A stretch of DNA of 38,183 nucleotides, from NCBI GenBank assembly GCA_036821645.1, contig DAISJD010000017.1, forward strand, positions 1 to 38,183. The letters run 5' to 3'. The DNA is from DAISJD01 sp036821645. GTDB taxonomy: Bacteria; Pseudomonadota; Alphaproteobacteria; ATCC43930; CGMCC-115725. Under the pieces are notes generated by a model, which saw nothing but the letters and a program-made list of their open reading frames with translations, was not told the origin of the DNA and ran no database searches. A program made the position numbers and the translations under genes. Shown piece after piece: positions 1 through 6,720 of this stretch (positions within the stretch are counted from its first letter, which is position 1; each line of letters opens with the position of its first letter).

Positions 1-522
1 ACCGGCGATCAGCCGGGGGTCGATAGTCTCTGTCTGCTGGCCCCCTTGGGTCTCGATGCGACCTCCGCCGCCCTTGCCCTTGGGGCCGACCCCTCGCACA
101 GCGTCGCGGTCGATCTGCTGTTCGGTCTCGACCGGCGGCGCACGATCATGACGACCCCGGTGACGCGCCCGGAATTTGCCGATGCGGCCCTGGCCCTGAT
201 GGCCGCAACCGGTCTCCCCGTCTCGCGCGTGAAGGACAGTCCGGGTTTCGTCGCCCCGCGGGTCTTGGCCAGCATCGTCAATGTCGCCTGTGAAATCGCC
301 CAGCAACAAATCGCATCCCCCGCCGATATCGATGCGGCGGTCGCCCTCGGCCTTGGCTATCCCAAAGGGCCGCTTGCCTGGGGCGACGCCATCGGCCCCG
401 GACGCATCGTCGCGATCTTGCGCGCCTTGTCCGAGGCGACCGGCGATCCGCGCTATCGCCCGTCCTTGTGGCTCACGCGCCGGGCCCGGCTTCGTGTCTC
501 GCTCCTCACCGTGGAAGAATGA
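1..522 (+). CDS. 3-hydroxyacyl-CoA dehydrogenase, C-terminal part (gene starts before the window)
   Basis: The frame is open from base 1 and ends with TGA at 520-522, giving the last 173 residues of a longer protein. The stretch DSPGFVAPRVLA and the later LGLGYPKGPLAW followed by a YRPS-W ending are typical of the C-terminal helical domains of 3-hydroxyacyl-CoA dehydrogenases, including the PaaH type of phenylacetate catabolism. These enzymes oxidise 3-hydroxyacyl-CoA with NAD+ in the cytosol. The NAD-binding Rossmann domain would lie upstream and is not visible. The thiolase gene begins within a few bases of this stop, so the two are almost certainly one operon catalysing successive beta-oxidation steps. 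The exact substrate (straight-chain or 3-hydroxyadipyl-CoA) cannot be fixed from the fragment. Confidence 0.85.
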   Translation, partial: TGDQPGVDSLCLLAPLGLDATSAALALGADPSHSVAVDLLFGLDRRRTIMTTPVTRPEFADAALALMAATGLPVSRVKDSPGFVAPRVLASIVNVACEIAQQQIASPADIDAAVALGLGYPKGPLAWGDAIGPGRIVAILRALSEATGDPRYRPSLWLTRRARLRVSLLTVEE

Positions 523-524
523 TC

Positions 525-1721
525 ATGCTCGACGCTTATCTCTATGACGGCTTGCGTACCCCCTTCGGCCGCCATGCCGGATCGCTTGCGGGGGTACGAC
601 CCGACGATTTATTCGCGGGCGTGATCCAGGCCGTTCTGGCCCGCACGCCGGTTCCGCCCGACCAGATCGAAGACGTGATTGCGGGCTGCACCTGTCAGGC
701 CGGCGAAGACAGCCGCAATGTTGCCCGTCATGGCGCCCTCTTGGCCGGTTTGCCGGTCGGCGTCGCGGGGCAAACCGTCAATCGCCTGTGCGGCAGCGGC
801 CTTGCCGCCGTCCTCGACGCCGCACGCGCCTGTCATGTCGGGGCCGGATCCTGGTTCATTGCAGGCGGGGTCGAAAGCATGAGCCGGGCCCCCTTCGTGC
901 TCAGCAAGGCCGAGTCCGCCTATGCCCGCGACACGAAAATCTACGATACGACCATGGGGGCGCGCTTTCCCAACCCGCTCATCACCCGCCAATTCGGGGC
1001 CGACAGCATGCCGGAAACGGCGGACAATATCGCCGCCGATCACGCCATCAGCCGCGAGGCGAGCGACCTCTTCGCTTGGCATTCCCAACAAAAGGCCGCA
1101 AGGGCCGAGGCGGCCGGGATTTTTGCCGAGGAAATCGCCCCGGTCGAGATCAAAACCCGATCGGGCACCACCCGCATCGCCCGCGACGAACATCCAAGGC
1201 CCGAAACCGCCTTGGAAAAGCTGGGTCAATTGAAACCGCTCTTTGCCGGGGGCACCGTCACGGCGGGCAATGCATCCGGGATCAATGACGGGGCCGCCGC
1301 CTTACTGGTGGGATCGGCGGCGGCTGGCAAAGCAGCCGGGATTGCCCCCATCGCCCGGGTGATCGGCGGGGCCGTCGCCGGGGTCGACCCGCGCGTGATG
1401 GGCCTCGGCCCCGTGCCTGCCATTCAAAAACTGCTGGCCCGCCACGATCTCGGCCTGAAAGATCTCGATCTCATCGAAATCAACGAGGCCTTCGCGACGC
1501 AGGTTTTGGGCTGCGCCAAACTTTTGGGGCTCGCAGCCGACGACCCCCGGCTCAACCCCAATGGGGGGGCCATCGCCCTCGGCCACCCGCTGGGTGCGTC
1601 GGGCGGGCGGCTCGCGATCACCGGGGCGCGCCACCTTGCGCGCACAGGCGGACGGTACGGCGTTCTGTCGATGTGCATCGGCATCGGTCAAGGCATTGCG
1701 GTCCTGATCGAACGGGTCTGA
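525..1721 (+). CDS. Thiolase, 3-oxoadipyl-CoA (PcaF/PaaJ-like) or acetyl-CoA acyltransferase
   Basis: A 398-residue thiolase that cleaves 3-oxoacyl-CoA with CoA. The active-site Cys is in NRLCGSG (C89), the catalytic His in GHPLGASGG (H354), and the second Cys in SMCIGIGQG (C384), all as expected for the family. GEDSRNVAR near residue 60 and FGADSMPETA after GGVESMSRAP resemble the 3-oxoadipyl-CoA thiolases PcaF and PaaJ more than PhaA, so an aromatic or dicarboxylic acid route is plausible but unproven. ATG codons occur at 519 (overlapping the upstream stop as ATGA) and 525. The start at 525 is preferred because GGAAGA lies about 6-8 bases before it. The tight spacing with the dehydrogenase fragment implies translational coupling. 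Confidence 0.88.
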   Translation: MLDAYLYDGLRTPFGRHAGSLAGVRPDDLFAGVIQAVLARTPVPPDQIEDVIAGCTCQAGEDSRNVARHGALLAGLPVGVAGQTVNRLCGSGLAAVLDAARACHVGAGSWFIAGGVESMSRAPFVLSKAESAYARDTKIYDTTMGARFPNPLITRQFGADSMPETADNIAADHAISREASDLFAWHSQQKAARAEAAGIFAEEIAPVEIKTRSGTTRIARDEHPRPETALEKLGQLKPLFAGGTVTAGNASGINDGAAALLVGSAAAGKAAGIAPIARVIGGAVAGVDPRVMGLGPVPAIQKLLARHDLGLKDLDLIEINEAFATQVLGCAKLLGLAADDPRLNPNGGAIALGHPLGASGGRLAITGARHLARTGGRYGVLSMCIGIGQGIAVLIERV

Positions 1722-1728
1722 CCGCCCT

Positions 1729-1765
1729 ACCCGCCATCCTATGGGTAGGCTCGGGGATGGCGGGT
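1729..1765 (+). terminator. Strong hairpin between thiolase and SDR genes
   Basis: ACCCGCCATCC (1729-1739) and GGATGGCGGGT (1755-1765) are perfect 11-bp inverted repeats with a 15-base loop, starting 8 bases after the thiolase stop. No T-run follows, so this is an mRNA stem or a Rho-dependent/partial terminator rather than a classical intrinsic terminator. The same core recurs at 3511-3540. Confidence 0.45.
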
Positions 1766-1852
1766 ATCGTCATCCCCCCTTTTCCCAATCGTCATTCTCG
1801 GCTATCACCCCAAGAAAGCAAGGGGGATCGCCCCCCGATTGGGAGGATCGAG

Positions 1853-2614
1853 ATGCAGATTTCAGGATTGTCCGCCATCGTCACCGGGGCCGGGTCAGGC
1901 TTGGGGGCGGCCACCGCGCGCGCCCTTGCCGCAGCCGGGGTCAAAACCGCCCTCTTCGACGTAAACGAGGCCGCCGCAACGTCCGTGGCGGCCGAGATCG
2001 GCGGTCTGGCATTGGCCTGCGACGTCACCGACGCCGCCTCGACCGAAGCCGCCTTCGACCGCGCCCGCACTGCCCATGGCCCCGCCCGGATTCTGGTCAA
2101 TTGCGCCGGGATTGCCCCGGCCGCCCGCATCGTCGGCCGCGAGGGGCCGATGCCGCTCGCCGATTTCGAACGCACGATCCGGGTCAATCTAATCGGCAGT
2201 TTCAACACGATGCGCCTTGCCGCCTGGGAGATGGCGGCCCTCGACCCGCTCGATGACGGCGAACGCGGCGTCATCATCTCGACCGCCTCCATCGCGGCGT
2301 TCGAGGGACAGATCGGTCAGGCGGGCTATGCGGCCTCGAAAGGCGGGGTTGCGGCCTTGACCCTACCGGCCGCCCGCGAACTCGCCCGCAGCGGCGTGCG
2401 GGTCAACGCCATTGCCCCCGGCCTGTTCGGCACTCCCATGCTGCTGGGCATGCCCCAGGCGGTGCAAGACAGTCTCGCGGCCACGGTCCCGTTTCCAAGC
2501 CGCCTCGGCTTGCCCCACGAATATGCCAAGCTCGTCTTGCATATCCTCGACAACCCGATGATCAATGGCGAGACGATCCGCCTTGACGGGGCGTTGCGCA
2601 TGGCTCCGAAATAA
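1853..2614 (+). CDS. SDR-family 3-hydroxyacyl-CoA dehydrogenase (type II-like)
   Basis: A 253-residue short-chain dehydrogenase/reductase. The cofactor motif TGAGSGLG is at residues 11-18, NCAG at 83-86, catalytic Ser in ISTAS (S146), and YAASK supplies Tyr159 and Lys163. The early Asp in LFDVN after beta-2 favours NAD over NADP. Overall pattern and length match the HSD17B10/FadB2x type that oxidises 3-hydroxyacyl-CoA or 2-methyl-3-hydroxyacyl-CoA. The frame extends upstream to 1673, but the start at 1853 has GGGAGG about 6 bases upstream and gives the normal N-terminus. It lies 131 bases after the thiolase on the same strand, so it likely belongs to the same catabolic group. Substrate is inferred from family and context only. 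Confidence 0.82.
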   Translation: MQISGLSAIVTGAGSGLGAATARALAAAGVKTALFDVNEAAATSVAAEIGGLALACDVTDAASTEAAFDRARTAHGPARILVNCAGIAPAARIVGREGPMPLADFERTIRVNLIGSFNTMRLAAWEMAALDPLDDGERGVIISTASIAAFEGQIGQAGYAASKGGVAALTLPAARELARSGVRVNAIAPGLFGTPMLLGMPQAVQDSLAATVPFPSRLGLPHEYAKLVLHILDNPMINGETIRLDGALRMAPK

Positions 2615-2666
2615 GGGGTGCCGAAACTCGTGCCGGATCCGTCTAGGCCCCGGCACCGGATCGGCC

Positions 2667-2951
2667 TTAGAACGCCGCGATCGCACGCGCCAGGGCGAGA
2701 TCCCGCACCGACAGCCCACCCGCATCATGGGTCGTGAGCGTGATCGCGACCCGGTTATAGACATTCGACCATTCGGGATGATGGTCGGCTTTCTCCGCCG
2801 CCAAGGCGACCCGGGTCATAAAGGCGAAGGCTTCGGAAAAATCCGCAAACCGAAACTCTTTGATGAGGGCAAGCCCGTCCGCGCGGACCTGCCAACCGGG
2901 CAGGCCCGGCAAGGCATCGGCAAGGGCGGCATCGGTCAGACGATCGATCAT
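2667..2951 (-). CDS. phhB: Pterin-4a-carbinolamine dehydratase
   Basis: A 94-residue protein of the pterin-4a-carbinolamine dehydratase (PCD/DCoH) family, which dehydrates 4a-hydroxytetrahydropterin to regenerate the cofactor after aromatic amino acid hydroxylation. The family signature is clear: ADHHPEWSNVYNRV with the tandem His and the Trp, then LTTHDAGGLSVRD. The frame continues upstream to 2993, but the start at 2951 (MIDRLTD) is preferred because AGAAAG lies about 8 bases upstream and the length then matches the family. No phenylalanine hydroxylase is nearby; in many alphaproteobacteria the gene stands alone. It is convergent with the SDR gene (52 bases between the ends). Confidence 0.9.
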   Translation of the reverse strand: MIDRLTDAALADALPGLPGWQVRADGLALIKEFRFADFSEAFAFMTRVALAAEKADHHPEWSNVYNRVAITLTTHDAGGLSVRDLALARAIAAF

Positions 2952-3056
2952 GATGAAACTTTCTGTTAAGTCCGGGATTGTGTTAAAGATCATTTCATGG
3001 GAGAGGAATCAGGTAAATCCTCTTACCACCGCGTCTTGCACTCAATGAGGCACACC

Positions 3057-3494
3057 ATGCCATTAATTCCCCCCACCGCCGGTAACGATAACGGGCCCAG
3101 TGATTTCTCTCGCGTGCCGCCGAGTGCCGCCGACATCGAAGCCTTGGCGCAGGCGGCCTTGCTGACGATCCCTGAGGAATTGGCATGCCATATCAAGGAT
3201 CTGGTGATCCGAGTCGATGATTTTCCCGACGAGGAAACCGAAAAGGATATGGAACTCGAGACCCCGTTCGATCTGCTCGGTCTTTATCAGGGGGTCGCGA
3301 TGCCGGACAAGGTCGGACCGGCCCAGAACAGCGATGTCGACATTATCTTTCTCTATCGTCGGCCGCTATTGGATTTTTGGTGTGAAACCGGCGAAGATCT
3401 GGCCGATCTCGTCCGTCACGTTCTGATCCATGAAATCGGCCATCATTTCGGCTTCGACGACGAAGACATGGAAAGAATCGAACTCGAAGAATAG
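3057..3494 (+). CDS. Zincin-like metallopeptidase family protein (PF06262 type)
   Basis: A 145-residue acidic protein with a canonical zinc-protease site HEIGHHFGFDDED: His125, Glu126 and His129 form HExxH, followed by Gly132 and acidic residues. This is the hallmark of the small minimal zincin family often annotated as DUF1025 or Zincin_1. The region DLLGLYQGVAMPDK before it is also typical of that family. No signal peptide is seen, so it should be cytosolic. The biological substrate is not known. Starts at 2997, 3045 and 3057 are in frame; 3057 is chosen because GAGG (3047-3050) is 6 bases upstream. The gene is divergent from phhB. Confidence 0.85.
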   Translation: MPLIPPTAGNDNGPSDFSRVPPSAADIEALAQAALLTIPEELACHIKDLVIRVDDFPDEETEKDMELETPFDLLGLYQGVAMPDKVGPAQNSDVDIIFLYRRPLLDFWCETGEDLADLVRHVLIHEIGHHFGFDDEDMERIELEE

Positions 3495-3510
3495 GCCCCG
3501 TCTCGCAATA

Positions 3511-3540
3511 CCCGCCATCGGGGGGCGATCCGATGGCGGG
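3511..3540. terminator. Hairpin between convergent zincin and tas genes
   Basis: CCCGCCATCGG (3511-3521) pairs perfectly with CCGATGGCGGG (3530-3540) around an 8-base loop. It sits between the stops of two convergent genes, where a bidirectional terminator is expected, but no T-tract follows on either strand. The stem core CCCGCCATC is the same as in the 1729-1765 hairpin. Confidence 0.5.
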
Positions 3541-3569
3541 GGGATGTGGCGTTACAACCAAACCCCGCC

Positions 3570-4610
3570 TTACGGGCAGGGGGTCGGGCAGTCGAGATGA
3601 ATCTCTTCGATCGCGGCTAGGACAGTATCCGACAGCGACAGCTCGAACGCGTCGATGTTGGTTTTCAATTGGGCGAGGCTGGTCGCCCCGATGATGGTCG
3701 ATGTCACGAATGCGCGGCTCTTGACGAAGGCAAGCGCCATCTGCGCCGGATCGAGGCCGTGCGCCTTGGCCAAAGCGACGTATTTCTCGATCGCCTCAAT
3801 CCCTTTCGGCTTCTTATAGCGGGTGAACCGGGTGAAAAGGGTCATGCGCGCCCCTTCCGGTTGGGCCCCGTGCAGATATTTGCCCGTCAAGGCCCCGGCG
3901 GCGAGTGGGGAATAGGGCAATAACCCAACATCCTCGCGCAAGGCAATTTCCGCAAGGCCCGTCTCGAAGGTGCGGGTCAAAAGGTTATAGGCGTTCTGGA
4001 TCGAGGCGACCCGGGGCAGATTGAACCGTTCGGCCAAGGCCAGAAACCGCATCGTGCCCCACGGGGTTTCGTTGGACAGACCGATCGCCCGGATCTTGCC
4101 TTCCCGCACCAGTTCGGCCAGCGCATCGAGCGTATCGGCGATCGAGACCTCATCGGGATCGAGATCGTGGGTATACTGGGTCTGACCGAAAATCGTCGTC
4201 CGTCGATCCGGCCAATGCAACTGATAGAGATCGACATAATCGGTTTGCAGACGCCGCAAACTGTCATGGAGGGCGGCGCGAATGCCGATCCGGTCGAGCC
4301 GCGAGGTGCCGCCGCGAATATGGCTCATATCGCGCGCCGGTCCTGCGACTTTGGTCGCCAAAATCACCTTATCCCGGTTTTTCTGTGCGGCAAACCAGGT
4401 CCCGATATAGGCTTCCGTACGGCCTTGGGTTTCCGCCATCGGCGGCACCGGATACATTTCCGCCGTATCGATGAAATTGACGCCCCGATCCAGCGCATAG
4501 GATAATTGCTGGTGGGCTTCGGCTTCGCTGTTCTGCTGCCCCCAGGTCATGGTGCCGAGGCAGATGGGGGATACGTGGATATCGGTGCGGCCAAGACGAA
4601 CTGTGCTCAT
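3570..4610 (-). CDS. tas: NADP(H)-dependent aldo-keto reductase, Tas type
   Basis: A 346-residue aldo/keto reductase reducing carbonyl substrates with NADPH. The N-terminus LGTMTWGQQNSEAEAH and AEMYPVPP with TQGRTE closely resemble E. coli Tas. The catalytic tetrad is visible as Asp in FIDTAE, Tyr in EMYP, Lys in ILATKVAG and His in QLHWPDR. GLSNETPWG and QNAYNLL are also characteristic of this subfamily. The ORF opens with two consecutive ATGs (4613 and 4610); AGGA upstream is better spaced for 4610. The physiological substrate is unknown. It is transcribed away from the HD-GYP regulator gene. Confidence 0.88.
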   Translation of the reverse strand: MSTVRLGRTDIHVSPICLGTMTWGQQNSEAEAHQQLSYALDRGVNFIDTAEMYPVPPMAETQGRTEAYIGTWFAAQKNRDKVILATKVAGPARDMSHIRGGTSRLDRIGIRAALHDSLRRLQTDYVDLYQLHWPDRRTTIFGQTQYTHDLDPDEVSIADTLDALAELVREGKIRAIGLSNETPWGTMRFLALAERFNLPRVASIQNAYNLLTRTFETGLAEIALREDVGLLPYSPLAAGALTGKYLHGAQPEGARMTLFTRFTRYKKPKGIEAIEKYVALAKAHGLDPAQMALAFVKSRAFVTSTIIGATSLAQLKTNIDAFELSLSDTVLAAIEEIHLDCPTPCP

Positions 4611-4613
4611 CAT

Positions 4614-5146
4614 CTATCCTGTGGAAGAGGCAAGATAAACCACGCCATCCGCGCCGGGATGGATTGGTCGGTGCATGGACCATGCTTGGTTGTCCGCGTG
4701 CGGTCAAGCCATCCGATCCGCCCTGCCCCATCGCCCCCCAGAGAGCTTGTCCGTCCCCGCATCTCTTCCAACAAGAGAAATAGCGTTTTTTACACCTTAT
4801 AGCCACGATAAATCATAAGCGTTTATTAAAAATCGCCCAAAAAAACAAAATAAATTTAATTAATATAAGATTTATAAAAATACATTCAGATATAAATCAT
4901 ACCAACAGGTGTACGAGCGTTTATCCTCTGTTAGTAAGCCTGCGTTTAGCCTCACAATAATCAATGATGATTTGAAAAACCTCTCATTCTGAGAGTTTTT
5001 ATATTTTAACCATCCGCTCTGTTGCATCCCCCTCTTCAAACGCGACAGACCGTGTGGTCATGACTGGAAGATCGTCGCGATACGCGGGGAGCCCGGATGA
5101 TGCGGCAGGCAACACCCCCCGATCGGATGACAAGGATAGATGCGAG
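4614..5146. other. AT-rich divergent intergenic region, no gene
   Basis: This 533-base stretch separates tas from the HD-GYP regulator. The half near tas has ordinary composition; from about 4790 to 5030 it is strongly AT-rich, as expected for promoters of the signalling operon and tas. No convincing small ORF with a ribosome site was found. A short hairpin with a T-run lies at 4975-5000 and is listed separately. The frame of the regulator extends up to 5054, but no ribosome site supports starts before 5147. Confidence 0.5.
4975..5000 (+). terminator. Short hairpin with T-run upstream of the HD-GYP gene
   Basis: CTCTCA (4981-4986) and TGAGAG (4990-4995) form a 6-bp stem with a 3-base loop, preceded by AAAAAC and followed by TTTTT and an AT tail. 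It would work as a weak intrinsic terminator on the plus strand, and partly on the minus. It lies about 150 bases before the start at 5147, so it could be a leader attenuator or the end of an unseen small RNA. Confidence 0.35.
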
Positions 5147-6706
5147 ATGAGCTTGACAATCGACGGGATCGCCTTCTTAGCCGAAGATACGCCGACCGAA
5201 CTGCCTGCAACTGCGTGGAAAGTCCTCGTGGTCGATGACGAGGCGGAAGTGCATCGCGTCACCCATTTGGCCCTGGGACAGAGCCGGTTCGACGGGCAAC
5301 CCGTTACCCTGTTGAACGCGCTCAGTGCCGCCGAGGCCAAGCGCATTCTGGCCGACCATTGCGATATTGCGCTCATCCTGCTCGATGTCGTCATGGAAAC
5401 CGACGATGCCGGGCTTTGCCTCGTGCGTCATATCCGCGAAGATCTCGCCAACAAGGCCGTGCGCATCGTGCTGCGCACGGGGCAACCGGGCCAAGCCCCG
5501 GAACAATCGGTCATCGTTCAGTACGATATCAACGATTACAAGGCAAAGTCCGAACTGACCGCGCAAAAGCTCGCCACCTTGCTTCAGGCGAATTTGCGCT
5601 CGTATCGCGATATTATGGCGCTGGAACGCAACCGGCGCGGCCTTGAACAGATTTTGGAAGCCACGGCCAGTCTCGGCCATATCAGTTCGCTGGAACGGTT
5701 TTCAAGCGGTGTGCTCGAACAATTGGCAGCCTTGCTGCATCTTGATTCGAGTGCGGTCTATTGCGGCACGGGGGCCCTTGCCACCCGGATCGACGGCGAC
5801 GAGATCGAGGTCTTGGCGGGGATCGGCACCTTTGCCGGGATGGGCGGCAAAAAGGCGGATCAGGTGCTCCCCGAGACGGTGATCGCCGATTTGCGCCAAG
5901 CCCTTGCGCAAAAAACCAATATCGAAGGCCCCGGCACCTTCACGACCTATTGCGGGGCGGGCGATGGCCGGGCGGCGGTCGTCTATCTGTCGGGGGTGCG
6001 CAAACTCGATCAGGTCGACCTGCATCTGGCCCAGATCTTTGCCCGCAATGTCGGCCTCTTCTTCCATAATCTGCTGCTCAGCAAGGAAATCGAAGACGCC
6101 CAGAAAGATATCGTCCTGCTCTTGTCCGAGGCGGTCGAACGGCGCTCGCTCGAAACCGGCAATCATGTGCGGCGGGTGGCGAAATTCTGCGGTCTCATCG
6201 CCAAGGCGCGCGGCTGGGACGACAAAGCCGTCGCCGCCCTCGAAATGGCGGCCCCCTTGCATGATTTGGGCAAGATCGGGGTGCCCGACGCGATTTTGAA
6301 CAAACCGGGCCGCCTCACCGAAGCGGAATGGCAGGTGATGAAGACCCATACCGAGATCGGCCACCAATTGCTGGCCTCATCCCGGCGGCCGATCCTGCGG
6401 CTTGCCGCCGAAATCGCCTTGCAACATCACGAAAAATGGGATGGTACGGGCTATCCCGTGGGGCTCTGCGGCGAGGCCATCGGCGAGGCGGGCCGGATTG
6501 CGGCCTTGGCCGACGTGTTCGACGCGCTGGCAAGCGAACGCGGCTACAAACCCGCCTGGCCCCTCGATCACGTCATGACCTATATCCGGGACCAAAAAGG
6601 CCGTCAGTTCGACCCGGACATGGTCGAGATCCTGGAAAAAAATATCGATCAATTCTTAGAAATCAGAAAAACATTTCCAGACGTTCATCATGAAAAAACC
6701 GCTTGA
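5147..6706 (+). CDS. Response regulator with DUF3369 and HD-GYP c-di-GMP phosphodiesterase domain
   Basis: A 519-residue cytosolic regulator. Residues about 24-150 are a receiver domain with acidic pocket DDE (30-32), phosphoacceptor Asp80 in LILLDVV, and a conserved Lys in NDYKAKS. Residues about 160-310 match the GAF-like DUF3369 linker (start EATASL, end FHNLLL). Residues about 315-500 are HD-GYP: HDLGKIG gives His372-Asp373, then HHEKWDGTGYP (GYP at 435-437) and ALADVFDAL. All catalytic motifs are present, so it should hydrolyse cyclic di-GMP. The start at 5147 has AAGGA about 10 bases upstream. The stop overlaps the region where the histidine kinase translation begins, making the two a cognate pair by context. 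Confidence 0.9.
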   Translation: MSLTIDGIAFLAEDTPTELPATAWKVLVVDDEAEVHRVTHLALGQSRFDGQPVTLLNALSAAEAKRILADHCDIALILLDVVMETDDAGLCLVRHIREDLANKAVRIVLRTGQPGQAPEQSVIVQYDINDYKAKSELTAQKLATLLQANLRSYRDIMALERNRRGLEQILEATASLGHISSLERFSSGVLEQLAALLHLDSSAVYCGTGALATRIDGDEIEVLAGIGTFAGMGGKKADQVLPETVIADLRQALAQKTNIEGPGTFTTYCGAGDGRAAVVYLSGVRKLDQVDLHLAQIFARNVGLFFHNLLLSKEIEDAQKDIVLLLSEAVERRSLETGNHVRRVAKFCGLIAKARGWDDKAVAALEMAAPLHDLGKIGVPDAILNKPGRLTEAEWQVMKTHTEIGHQLLASSRRPILRLAAEIALQHHEKWDGTGYPVGLCGEAIGEAGRIAALADVFDALASERGYKPAWPLDHVMTYIRDQKGRQFDPDMVEILEKNIDQFLEIRKTFPDVHHEKTA

Positions 6707-6720
6707 TGATGGAGAATATT

